Shown piece by piece: positions 49,607 to 59,300 of a stretch of DNA of 64,000 bases. Source of the stretch: Anaerolineales bacterium (GTDB lineage Bacteria; Chloroflexota; Anaerolineae; Anaerolineales; E44-bin32); contig JAFGNH010000012.1 of NCBI GenBank assembly GCA_016927115.1, forward strand, positions 28,403 through 92,402, written 5' to 3'. The translations under genes were made by a program, and so were the position numbers. How positions within the stretch are numbered: position 1 is the first letter of the stretch; every line of letters begins with the position of its first letter. Under the pieces are notes generated by a model. That model was not told the origin of the DNA and did no database searches. It saw nothing but the letters and a program-made list of their open reading frames with translations.

Positions 49607-50740
49607 ATGTGCAGTAAAGATTTCCAGAATCGCAGAACATTCCCCGGAACAGAGGGCGGCCCATTCGACCTGCTGGTAAAAATATGGGATTGGATAGAGA
49701 AAATCCCCTGGCCGTTCTTCCTTCTCGCACTGCTCTTGCTGGCGTGGTCCGTCAACAGGCACGATCAATATGGAGCGGTTATTCTCGGCGGCGTCTTTTT
49801 GCTGGATTACCTGCTGATGCGTGGCCTGCCCCTTTTCCGCATTTCCTACGGTCCCGCTAAACCCCCAACGCTGATGCTGGCGCTGCTGCGTTTGCCCTTT
49901 TCCCTGCTGCCGTTTGGAGAAAATCTGGTGTTTCAAATAATCGGAACGGTACTGGTTATCTATGGATTCTGGATTGAACCCCGGCAGCTGCGGTTGACCC
50001 ATCAGAAGCTGACGGCAGAAGGTTTCAAGCCTGCCAGGCCGCTGCGGCTGCTGCATTTGGGCGATCTCCATTTTGAACGGAAAACCCGTCGTGAGGACCA
50101 GCTGCTGGAAATGGTGCGGGAGCTGCAGCCTGATGTAATCCTGTTCTCCGGTGATTTCCTGAGTTATTCCTATACTTACGATCGGGAGACGTGGTCAGCA
50201 GCGAATGCATTTTTGCGATCTTTTTCCGCACCACTGGGTGTTTTCTGTGTGCGAGGAAGCCCGCCGGTGGATCCTGAACCGGTTCTGGGAGAAATTCTGC
50301 AGGGTACGGAGTTTGTACGCCTGCAGAACGAATATCGCACAGTGCCTTTCGGAGAAGAAAACTTTGACCTGATCGGGGTAAACTGCAGTCATAATCCTGA
50401 ACAGGATCGTGAGCTGCTGCAGCAAGCAGCGACTGGATCGCACGCTTCTTTGAAGATCCTTCTCTACCACAGCCCTGATCTTGCTCCTGAGGCAGCTGAA
50501 GCCGGGATCACCCTGCAGCTCTCAGGGCATACACATGGCGGGCAGGTCAGACTGCCTGGATTTGGCGCCTTGTACGCTGCTTCGCTGTATGGCAAGCGGT
50601 TTGAAAGCGGCCGCTATCAACTAGGGGGACTGACCCTGTATGTCACAAGGGGATTGGGGCTTGAGGGAAAGGGAGCGCCGCGTGTGCGCTTTCTGTGTCC
50701 GCCTGAGGTTGTTCTGTGGGAGATAGGCCAGGGACTGTGA
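49607..50740 (+). CDS. Membrane-anchored metallophosphoesterase (YkuE-like), motif-degenerate
   Basis: N-terminal TM helices; LHLGDLHFERKTRREDQL, ILFSGDFLSYS, YHSPDL, LSGHTHGGQVRLP; the central GNHD motif is absent. Confidence 0.85.
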   Translation: MCSKDFQNRRTFPGTEGGPFDLLVKIWDWIEKIPWPFFLLALLLLAWSVNRHDQYGAVILGGVFLLDYLLMRGLPLFRISYGPAKPPTLMLALLRLPFSLLPFGENLVFQIIGTVLVIYGFWIEPRQLRLTHQKLTAEGFKPARPLRLLHLGDLHFERKTRREDQLLEMVRELQPDVILFSGDFLSYSYTYDRETWSAANAFLRSFSAPLGVFCVRGSPPVDPEPVLGEILQGTEFVRLQNEYRTVPFGEENFDLIGVNCSHNPEQDRELLQQAATGSHASLKILLYHSPDLAPEAAEAGITLQLSGHTHGGQVRLPGFGALYAASLYGKRFESGRYQLGGLTLYVTRGLGLEGKGAPRVRFLCPPEVVLWEIGQGL

Positions 50741-50904
50741 GCGCAGGAAACACTGCTTTTACAGATCCAGGAAGAACACGGCAAGTGAACAGCGTCCGCT
50801 GCGTATTCCCGGAAAAGTTATCTTTTGTGCAGTCGGGCAGGTCCTGCGTTAGAATACTTGGTACCCATACGGATTGATGGGTTAATGATGGCGAGCTGCC
50901 GTAT

Positions 50905-51378
50905 TTGGCCAGATTACTGCTTTTGGAGAGGAGAAAGCATTTGAAACAGCCGGACTTTTTTAAGAGAGCGATGGAGGAACAATTCGGGGAGGAGTCTTCC
51001 GATCTGCTGCTGCCGCCCCCGGTTTTTTCAACGCTTCCATGTGAATTTACAGCCTTTGACCGTGCAGCCGGGATGTTGACAGCCCGGTTTCCGGTTCGTG
51101 AAGGATACCTGAATCCCTTTAGAACCGTGCAGGGTGGGATTCTTGCTGGATTCGCTGATAATACGATCGGGCCTCTCAGTATGATGGTAGCCTTACCGAA
51201 CGTCACCCGGCGCTTTGAGATGAAATACAGCAAGCCAGTTACGATGGACATGGCGTGGGTTGAGGTGCGGGCACAGCTGGTGTCCTGTGAGGGCAGGGTT
51301 TTGAACTTTACAGCTGAAATCAGAGACCCGGACGGGAAGCTTGTGGCTCGGGCAAAGGCAGCGCATTGGCTGCTGTAA
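50905..51378 (+). CDS. PaaI-family (hotdog-fold) thioesterase
   Basis: MLTARFPVREGYLNPFRTVQGGILAGFADNTIGPLSMMVALPNVTRRFEMKYSKPVTMD. Alternative start TTG 50941 with good RBS. Confidence 0.85.
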   Translation: MARLLLLERRKHLKQPDFFKRAMEEQFGEESSDLLLPPPVFSTLPCEFTAFDRAAGMLTARFPVREGYLNPFRTVQGGILAGFADNTIGPLSMMVALPNVTRRFEMKYSKPVTMDMAWVEVRAQLVSCEGRVLNFTAEIRDPDGKLVARAKAAHWLL

Positions 51379-51440
51379 TTTAGATCCTTTCCTGGTTGTG
51401 ATCTGGCGTTTCAGCACACCGGAGGAATCGGAGCAAGGAA

Positions 51441-52322
51441 ATGGAAAGGAAAGTCCTGTCAGAAAAACTGTTGGCGCAGGCTGTTCGCTGGCAGAAGGAA
51501 GAGATAACCGGCTATTTTACCTACAATCGGCTTGCACATGTGATTAAAGACGATCACAACAGGGAGGTTGTGGCTCGGATTGCAGGGGAAGAAATGAGTC
51601 ACTACAACACACTCAAGCAGTACAGCGGCAGAGATGTCCGCCCGGATAGGGGGAAGGTTTTTCTCTTTTCCTGGCTTTCCCGATTGTTTGGATTAACCTT
51701 TGGCCTCAAGTTGATGGAACGCAGTGAAGAGAAGGCACAGGCTTCCTACACTGAATTCCTGGAGGAGATTCCTGAGCTGGAGCCTATCCTGCGCGAGGAG
51801 GAGGAACATGAGACTCAACTGCTGGACATGCTTGATGAAGAGGTATTGAAGTACACAGGATCGGTTGTGTTGGGATTGAATGATGCGCTTGTTGAGCTCA
51901 CCGGCACGCTTGCGGGGCTCACCTTTGCATTCCAGAACACAAATCTGATCGCGCTTTCAGGATTGATTACCGGTTTCTCTGCGTCTCTCTCAATGGCAGC
52001 ATCAGAGTATCTTTCAGCGCGGGCGGGAGAGGGGGAAACCCATGCGGGGCGCTCTGCGCTGTATACCGGCATGGCATACGTATTTACTGTAACAGTGCTG
52101 GTGTTCCCCTACCTGCTTTTGGATAATTACATGCTGTGCCTGGCGTGGACTCTGCTGAACGCAGTGCTCGTGATCGCGGTTTTTAATGCCTATCTGGCGG
52201 TAGCCAGAGACCTGAACTTTATAAAGCGTTTTGGGGAAATGGCACTGATAAGCATCGGTGTGGCGGTATTTTCGTTCGGGGTTGGCCTCCTGATCCGATC
52301 TGTGTTTGGGATTGATGTGTAG
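51441..52322 (+). CDS. Ferritin-like domain fused to VIT1/CCC1-type transporter (MbfA-like)
   Basis: N-terminal AVRWQKEEITGYFTYNRLA..EEMSHYNTLKQYSGRD..EEEEHETQLLDMLDEE; C-terminal VVLGLNDALVELTGTLAGLTFAF..SAAMSEYLS-type VIT1 motifs (SASLSMAASEYLSARA). Confidence 0.88.
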   Translation: MERKVLSEKLLAQAVRWQKEEITGYFTYNRLAHVIKDDHNREVVARIAGEEMSHYNTLKQYSGRDVRPDRGKVFLFSWLSRLFGLTFGLKLMERSEEKAQASYTEFLEEIPELEPILREEEEHETQLLDMLDEEVLKYTGSVVLGLNDALVELTGTLAGLTFAFQNTNLIALSGLITGFSASLSMAASEYLSARAGEGETHAGRSALYTGMAYVFTVTVLVFPYLLLDNYMLCLAWTLLNAVLVIAVFNAYLAVARDLNFIKRFGEMALISIGVAVFSFGVGLLIRSVFGIDV

Positions 52323-52378
52323 AGGAGGAAGATCTCCGAAATCCTGGAAGGATTACTGAAAAAAACAGAGGATCTGAT

Positions 52379-52417
52379 CACCCGGCGCATAGTTCTGATT
52401 CATACATACGCCGGGTG
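52379..52417. terminator. Inverted repeat between convergent genes, possible terminator
   Basis: cacccggcg (52379-52387) / cgccgggtg (52409-52417), no strong T tract. Confidence 0.45.
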
Positions 52418-52430
52418 TATGAACCCATCC

Positions 52431-53015
52431 TTAAGGCGCTAACTCAGGCGCTGGTGTAGGTGTATTTATTACTGGGGGAACGGGGATAATCAAACGGTTG
52501 CCCTTGAGAATGTAATTACATGCGTTGTTCGCCCAGATCCCGCGTTCGGTGTACGGTACTTTCTCTTCAAATTGTTGAGTCAAAAATTCCCTATTAATCT
52601 CACAAATTGCTTCTGAATATTCAATCGAAAGAAAACCAGTCAGGTGATAGACCTTTCGCGCGATGGAGCGCAGTGTTTCAGGGGGATCCAGATTTTGCAC
52701 AATATAATAGCAAGGCCAGTCCTCTCGTTCTGGATCCAGAAGACATTCATGTATTTCAAGTGGAATAATCGGTTGCTCTGGTAGTTTAGGATTTCTAAGG
52801 GATTCAATCGCTTTCCAAACAATGGCAGCTGCTACAGCTTCAACCATGACAAGCAGAATGAGGATAGTCGTAATAATCAAAACTTTGGATAATAAGCCGA
52901 AACTGGTTTGGTTTCTCTTCTTTTCAATCTCTTTCAGGAGAATTTCTATTCCCTTGAAAACGGTCGTGGCAAATGAAAGGGCGATCCCGACCATGGCAAT
53001 ATATAGTTGCAGCAT
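52431..53015 (-). CDS. Membrane protein with degenerate LysM-like extracytoplasmic domain
   Basis: Two N-terminal hydrophobic segments, then CYYIVQNLDPPETLRSIARKVYHLTGFLSIEYSEAICEIN..YILKGNRLIIPVPP (LysM-like with long insertion). Confidence 0.65.
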   Translation of the reverse strand: MLQLYIAMVGIALSFATTVFKGIEILLKEIEKKRNQTSFGLLSKVLIITTILILLVMVEAVAAAIVWKAIESLRNPKLPEQPIIPLEIHECLLDPEREDWPCYYIVQNLDPPETLRSIARKVYHLTGFLSIEYSEAICEINREFLTQQFEEKVPYTERGIWANNACNYILKGNRLIIPVPPVINTPTPAPELAP

Positions 53016-53360
53016 GAGACACCTCCAGTTTCCGGATTAGTTCATTAGGATCCTTTTTTCAAGCTTTGTGGGTACCAGGTAGTTTGTGACACCACCTGCG
53101 TATTGGAATGAATACCGTTCAATTCATTCAATTTATTATGATTTATCACGGGCAACTCCATAAAGTGATATAAAAGTGTTAATAAAATATCAGATTTATA
53201 CTTAGGTAATAAATATATTCGCGCAAATTATGTTCAATGTCAATTGAGAATTGTCATAACGTGATAAATGTCATAAAGAAAACGTGTATATATGACGAGT
53301 AATGACAGAAATGTGGTAAAATAAGCGTGTATTAATTATAAGGAGGTATAGGAGGAGTAA

Positions 53361-55418
53361 ATGCCTCATGAAAAAGGCCAGCCAAGGAAACGTTCCTGGG
53401 AAGATATCGGATCAGAATGGATAACCAATATTTACGAAGAGCGAAAGCAGCGGAATGTGGTTTCTGTAGAGACAATGGGAGAATGGGTAGGTTTCAAGGA
53501 CAAGAGTCGCACCAATTCTATGCGCAATATTCTCAAGGGTAGAACACAGCTAAAGGATGAATATATTGATTTACTCGCGCCGAGATTGGCTGAGATTGAC
53601 CCAATTAATCTCAATTCCGAGCAACGGCTGCATTCCAAGTTTGAGAGTGACAGGGTATTCACGGAGGCATGGATACGTTCATCATTGGCTACCTATGCAG
53701 GAAAACAGAGTCCGTTTCTGTTGACTCTCCCTGAAGGAGACCGAAGTGACGCGTTGAAATTGTTAGCGCAGATTTCGGCTCTGATTGAAGTATCTTCCCG
53801 GGTCTCAGCGAGTCTCCCTGTGCCAATGACGAGAGTGATCCTGGGGGAATTAAGCAATCTATGTGAAAGATGGGTTAATACAATCGATGCTCTTGTCCAA
53901 TTCCAATCGATGTCAAGTATTGGAAATCAATACGAAGCAAAAACTTCCCTGGTTGATTTTTACCAGGAAATGCTGGATGAGGCCCTTCCGGAAGAACCTG
54001 TTGCGAATCTATCGTATGCTTATAAGGTTGCCGTAACAGTTCCATTCCTTTTGAAAGTTGGCGCAGGAAAATCTGCGCTGCAGCTTGTTGAAAGAGGCCT
54101 TCATGCGATTGAGATGGCTGATACGGAAGTCATCTGGCAATTGAAGTATTTATTGCTGGTTACAAAGGGTAATGCGGTACGGACTAATGCGATGGATGAT
54201 GAAAGTAAGTTTCGAAAGGCATTGGAAACCTATCATGAAGCAGAAACCTGTATATATTCTGATGATTGGGAGGAGATTGCCCTGAAGATCTTTAATACTT
54301 ATCTATTAGCTCGTTACCAGCCTCCTGCGGATAGGATCAAGGAAGTTCAGTATATCGGAACAAACTCAGATAATCTTGAATTCAGAGTTAAAGCTTTCAA
54401 GTCGTTGGGATGGCTAGAGGCATCCAGGAGAGGTGAGCGGATAAGAGATGCCATAAAGCTGCGCCACCAGGCGATAAATCTGATTAAGGATAAAGCTGTC
54501 TCTTCGGAACTTTCTCATCAGCTGGCGATTTGTTATCAGGATGTAGCCGAAGATTATTTACATTTTGGAGAATTCACTAAGGCAGAAGAAGCAATAAAGA
54601 CTGCTTTGGGTATATTGTTGTTTCCGCATTTAGGCCGTATAGGATATGCCCATCTTATTCGGGGCCGAGTGCTTGGATACCAGTCGCTGCATTCTTCTTC
54701 TTTAGACAAGGAAGAAGTTATCAGTACTTATCTTGAGCGTTCATTCAGTGCATTTGACACTGCATTGGATAATTTTAACAGAGCTAGAGAATACTCCCTT
54801 GGAAACAGTGTTTATCAAGAAATCCAGGTAAAGAATGAAAGGACAAAATGGCACGCATTCAGGGGATATCTCCTTAGAAAAATTAACCCGGTTAAAGCGA
54901 GAAATGAAATTGAACTTGCGCGATCCTTTTTATCAAATGCCAGGGGATTGGTGGGCCCGAATAATTTCTATAATTTTGCTTTGCTTACAAACGAGTTAAT
55001 CATTTGGTTTTATGAGATATTGCTATCTGAAGATATGCGCGATTTCAATCCGGAGATTTCTCTGGAGGAGTTACTTGGAAGGGCTGAAGGATTGATACAG
55101 CGAATACAAATAAAAGAGAACGAGCATCTTCCGCTGCCTTATGATGCTGAGAGGTTTTCTACTACAATGAATGGACACATCGCGCGGTTGAGTGCGATTC
55201 AAGCTGTAGCCATGGAAAAAAGCAGTGGGGGAACAGAGGATGTGTCACATCTGATTAGTCAAGCATTCAAACTCAGTGATTCATATGATGTGCTTTCAGT
55301 TCTGGATAGTTACTTGATACTGAGCAGGGTGTTCTCCAAAGAAGATCTACTGAAAATCGCACATACGAATCTTAATCCCCACTTCTATTCATGCCTGGAA
55401 AAGTTTACTGAAAAATAG
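53361..55418 (+). CDS. Large protein with N-terminal HTH-like region and TPR-like helical repeats
   Basis: RBS aggaggagtaa before ATG. MGEWVGFKDKSRTNSMRNILKGRTQLKDEYIDLLAPRL resembles an XRE-like HTH; helical repeat character follows (AKAEEAIKTALGIL-like). Confidence 0.75.
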   Translation: MPHEKGQPRKRSWEDIGSEWITNIYEERKQRNVVSVETMGEWVGFKDKSRTNSMRNILKGRTQLKDEYIDLLAPRLAEIDPINLNSEQRLHSKFESDRVFTEAWIRSSLATYAGKQSPFLLTLPEGDRSDALKLLAQISALIEVSSRVSASLPVPMTRVILGELSNLCERWVNTIDALVQFQSMSSIGNQYEAKTSLVDFYQEMLDEALPEEPVANLSYAYKVAVTVPFLLKVGAGKSALQLVERGLHAIEMADTEVIWQLKYLLLVTKGNAVRTNAMDDESKFRKALETYHEAETCIYSDDWEEIALKIFNTYLLARYQPPADRIKEVQYIGTNSDNLEFRVKAFKSLGWLEASRRGERIRDAIKLRHQAINLIKDKAVSSELSHQLAICYQDVAEDYLHFGEFTKAEEAIKTALGILLFPHLGRIGYAHLIRGRVLGYQSLHSSSLDKEEVISTYLERSFSAFDTALDNFNRAREYSLGNSVYQEIQVKNERTKWHAFRGYLLRKINPVKARNEIELARSFLSNARGLVGPNNFYNFALLTNELIIWFYEILLSEDMRDFNPEISLEELLGRAEGLIQRIQIKENEHLPLPYDAERFSTTMNGHIARLSAIQAVAMEKSSGGTEDVSHLISQAFKLSDSYDVLSVLDSYLILSRVFSKEDLLKIAHTNLNPHFYSCLEKFTEK

Positions 55419-55495
55419 TGGCTTCTTCGAAGATAAATGTGTAGGAGCATACGACCTGCCAATAGCAAAGAAAGTGATTGAACAAGCATAGTCTT

Positions 55496-57301
55496 TCATG
55501 TATTATCCCGTGCGTTTTCAATATAAGACAGTGATTGGTGGCGGAAGTATGTGTTGTATAGATCGGCATAGGTGCCGTGCTGCTTCAGCAGTACATCATG
55601 GCAGCCCTCTTCGATGATCCGGCCATGATCCAGAACCAGGATACGGTCTGCAGCGCGCACTGTCGACAGCCTGTGGGCGATCAGGATCGACGTGGTTTTC
55701 GCAAGGATCAGTCCCAGCGCTTCCTGTATCTGTGACTCCGTAAAGGGGTCGATGCTGGCAGTGGCTTCGTCAAGGATAAAGATGGAGGGTTTCTGGATCA
55801 GCACCCGCATCAGGGCTACCAGCTGGCGCTGGCCCATCGATAATCGGCTGCCGCGCTCCCCTGCATATGTCTGCAGGCCATCCGGCAGGGTGGCCACCCA
55901 CTCACCACTTCCAATCTGGTTTGCCAGCGCCTGAATATCATTTTCACTGGCGTCCGGACTGGCATAACGGATGTTCTCAGCCACGGAGGCATCGAACAGG
56001 AACGGAGTCTGGGAAATGATTCCGAGCCGGCGGCGATAGGATGCCAGTTCAAAGGTGCGGATATCCTGTCCGTCGATATGGAGTTTTCCTTCCTGGAACT
56101 CATAAAAACGGGCAACAAGCCGGGCGATGGAGGATTTTCCTGCACCGGTGTGGCCAACCAGGGCGATGTTTTCGCCCGGTTCGATGTGCAGATTAAAATC
56201 CCTCAGCACAGCCTCATGGGGCAGGTATTGGAAATTCAGGTTGCTGAATGTTATTTCCCCGCGCAGGGTTGTCACTGGTTTGGTTTCTGTCTGAATGACT
56301 ACTGGTTCAGCGTCTATCAGGGCAAAAACGCGTTCGGCTGCGGAAAGCCCCTGCTGAATCTGGCTCCAGAACGATGAAAGATTGAGGATCGGGAACCAGA
56401 ACCGGTCCAGGCTGATGGTGAAGAGGTACCAGGCGCCGATGGTAATGGCCCCGGTGGCTGCACGCATACCGCCGGTGTACACCAGGATCGAAGTGCCGAT
56501 ACCACCAATGGCATTCAGGATTGGGAATACCATCGCCAGTGTCAGGCCGCGGCGTATGTTGACCTGGTAGGATTGCTGGTTTACATCCTCGAATTCCTCG
56601 TAAATGGCAGCTTCCTGCCGGAAGTTCTTGGCGACACCGATCCCGGTTACGGCTTCCTTGATCAATGCATTTACGTTGGCCATGACCCGCATGCCCCGCC
56701 GTGTTACCCGCCGGGCCATGGCCCTGAAACCGTAACCAAGCGCTCCTACGGCAGGCAGCATCATGATAACTACAAGGGTGAGTTTGACGTCGATCTGGAT
56801 CAAAACAGCAAACAGAATGATCGACTGCACCATCTGGCTGAAGATATCAGTAAGCAGGACGACGACCTTGGCAAATTCCTGGGTATCAGATGTGATTCTG
56901 GACACGATCCGGCCGGAGGAGAATTCATCGAAAAAGCTCAGATCGTGATGGATGGTTGACTGAAAAGCATTTTCCCGCAGCGCCAGCATCACATCTCCGG
57001 CGACACGAGCCATCATCCTGCGCCGGATCCAGTTCATGCCCCAGATAATTACTCCAAACAGGAACAGGCCGGCAGCTATAACCGGAACAGCAGCGGGATT
57101 ATTATCGTTGAGATAGTCCACACCATTGGACAGCCAGATCGGGGTCAGGGCACTGGCGAAACTCTGCAGGATGATGGCGAGCAGGATGCCGGCCAGCTGT
57201 TTTCCCTTGTGACGGAAATGCACCAGCATACGCATCACAAGTTCCCGGTCACGGTAACTGCGGTCGTACGATTCTTCGGCGAGTCCGGAGAAGAAGCCCA
57301 T
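55496..57301 (-). CDS. ABC exporter half-transporter (TMD-NBD), subunit 2
   Basis: VALVGHTGAGKSSIARLV, signature LSMGQRQLVALMRVL, Walker B IFILDEATASID, H-loop IAHRLST. Start set to MGFFSGLAEESYD at 57301. Confidence 0.93.
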   Translation of the reverse strand: MGFFSGLAEESYDRSYRDRELVMRMLVHFRHKGKQLAGILLAIILQSFASALTPIWLSNGVDYLNDNNPAAVPVIAAGLFLFGVIIWGMNWIRRRMMARVAGDVMLALRENAFQSTIHHDLSFFDEFSSGRIVSRITSDTQEFAKVVVLLTDIFSQMVQSIILFAVLIQIDVKLTLVVIMMLPAVGALGYGFRAMARRVTRRGMRVMANVNALIKEAVTGIGVAKNFRQEAAIYEEFEDVNQQSYQVNIRRGLTLAMVFPILNAIGGIGTSILVYTGGMRAATGAITIGAWYLFTISLDRFWFPILNLSSFWSQIQQGLSAAERVFALIDAEPVVIQTETKPVTTLRGEITFSNLNFQYLPHEAVLRDFNLHIEPGENIALVGHTGAGKSSIARLVARFYEFQEGKLHIDGQDIRTFELASYRRRLGIISQTPFLFDASVAENIRYASPDASENDIQALANQIGSGEWVATLPDGLQTYAGERGSRLSMGQRQLVALMRVLIQKPSIFILDEATASIDPFTESQIQEALGLILAKTTSILIAHRLSTVRAADRILVLDHGRIIEEGCHDVLLKQHGTYADLYNTYFRHQSLSYIENARDNT

Positions 57302-57302
57302 G

Positions 57303-59075
57303 TCAGTCCTCCTCCAGACGAGCGAAGATGCGCTGGTATGCGAGCGAGGTTTCGAGCAGCTGCTCATGTGTGCCCTGTGCTGCAATCTTTCCCCGCCGCA
57401 GTACAAGAATCTGATCAGCCCAGCGGATCTGTGACAGGCGATGGGTGATGATGATTGTGGTGCGGCCTTCAGCCGCCTTGAAGATCGCTTTCTGTATGCG
57501 GTCTTCTGTAGCGCTGTCGATAGCACTTGTAGAGTCGTCCAGGATGAGGATATGGGGATCGGTGAGGAAAGCCCTCGCCAGAGCGATTCGTTGGCGCTGG
57601 CCGCCGGAAAGAGTTACACCTCGTTCACCAACAACGGTTTCATATCCATCATTCAGGTCGAGGATAAAATCGTGTGCCTGTGCCTGGCGGGCGGCTTTTT
57701 CGACATCTGCACGGGTGGCGTCCGGGCATCCGAAGGCGATGTTATCGGCGATCGATCGGGCGAAAAGGAAGATATCCTGTTCAATGATCGAAATGCCGCG
57801 GCGCAGTTTTGCCAGGTTCCAGTCACGGACATCGACCCCGTCCACACGGACAGTGCCTTCGTCCACATCATACGTATGGTTCATCAGGCGGGCGAGGGTG
57901 GTCTTACCGGATCCGGTCTGGCCGACAACAGCAAGGGTTTGCCCTGGCTGCAAGGTAAAACTGATATCGGAAAGCTGGTTGTCCTGTTCACCATAACCGA
58001 ACGAAACATGTTCAAACTCCACAGCACCTTTCATGGGCTGTGAGTAACCTTCCGGATTATCGCCGAATTCTGTTTTATGGGTTATCAGATCCAGAATACG
58101 CCTGGCGCTGGACATACCCAGGGAAATCTGTGAATACGCAAAAATGCTGGCAAACGTCGGGAACCCGAACAGCTCGATGAGGCCGACATAGGCAATGAGA
58201 TCTCCTATACTCATCAAACCCTGCCGGACCAGCAGGTAGCTGTGCAGGAAAGCGCCGGCTGTAGCCAGGCCCTGGAAGAGCAGGGGGACAAAACGGGCTT
58301 CGATTTCGCCCTGCTGAACAAACGCATCACGATAGGCGCGGGCATTGCGTTCAAAAAGGGCTGCTTCTCCCGTTTCCTGCGCATGGCCTTTGACGATTTC
58401 AACACCATCGATTGTTTCCGCCAGCCGGGCATTCAGCTGACCGAACGTGGATCGTACTCTGGCTGTGGTAGGTTTCAGCCTGTGCAGGTAGGATCGCAGA
58501 GCGAGCACATACAGAATGATGAACAGGATCGGGGTAAGGACCAGGCTGGGATGGTAGCGCGGGGCAACGATCAGGGGCATGATCAGGAAATAACCTGACC
58601 CGATTACGAGGTTGAAACCCGGATTGAACATAAAATTGATTTCACGCACGTCGTTTGTCGCCCGGGCCATGGTATCGCCCACAGGTTGTGAGCTGTGGAA
58701 CGCCATACTCTTTCCGAGCAGGCTGGTATACAGCTCCGAACGAATGTCAGCTTCAAGATGCTGTGCGAAAAATTCTGCGCTGCCATTTCGTCCGAACTGC
58801 AGAATTCCGCGGATAATCTGGCTGACTCCGAGAATGATGGAAAGCCGGATCAATTCGGGAATTGGTTCACTGTAGGTAAGTATGGTATTGAAAGCATCAC
58901 CAATAAAAATGGGGACAAGAGCAGCCAGCGCAGCATTGCCAAATGCGCCAACCATCAGGGTGAGAATCAACCACCAATAGCGGCGGATATGCGAAAGGAT
59001 CCACCTGGTTGGCGACCGATAGTCTGAAGTAAAAGGAATGTTGACAGTGAATTCAGAAATACTCACGACGTGCAC
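57303..59075 (-). CDS. ABC exporter half-transporter (TMD-NBD), subunit 1
   Basis: [53 protein letters not shown]. Confidence 0.93.
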   Translation of the reverse strand: MHVVSISEFTVNIPFTSDYRSPTRWILSHIRRYWWLILTLMVGAFGNAALAALVPIFIGDAFNTILTYSEPIPELIRLSIILGVSQIIRGILQFGRNGSAEFFAQHLEADIRSELYTSLLGKSMAFHSSQPVGDTMARATNDVREINFMFNPGFNLVIGSGYFLIMPLIVAPRYHPSLVLTPILFIILYVLALRSYLHRLKPTTARVRSTFGQLNARLAETIDGVEIVKGHAQETGEAALFERNARAYRDAFVQQGEIEARFVPLLFQGLATAGAFLHSYLLVRQGLMSIGDLIAYVGLIELFGFPTFASIFAYSQISLGMSSARRILDLITHKTEFGDNPEGYSQPMKGAVEFEHVSFGYGEQDNQLSDISFTLQPGQTLAVVGQTGSGKTTLARLMNHTYDVDEGTVRVDGVDVRDWNLAKLRRGISIIEQDIFLFARSIADNIAFGCPDATRADVEKAARQAQAHDFILDLNDGYETVVGERGVTLSGGQRQRIALARAFLTDPHILILDDSTSAIDSATEDRIQKAIFKAAEGRTTIIITHRLSQIRWADQILVLRRGKIAAQGTHEQLLETSLAYQRIFARLEED

Positions 59076-59300
59076 TTCCTCATCTGATTCTTGCGTGCTG
59101 CAGAATTTCTCCCGTCAGCATACCACAACCAGACAGGCCTGTCAGCGCATAAAGTCCATGAGCCGTTTTTGTGCTATAGTCGGGCTGCAGATCCTGGATG
59201 CAGTCTCTCCGCGGGAAATTGCCAGCCGATTATTTTTTTTATTAAACGCCGTTTACCTGTACAATTCTGTCACAGAATTCACCTCCATCACGTTATAGAT

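Noticed and set aside
57441-58043. 200-aa and 183-aa overlapping plus-strand ORFs
   Set aside because: Antisense to a canonical ABC transporter ATPase domain.
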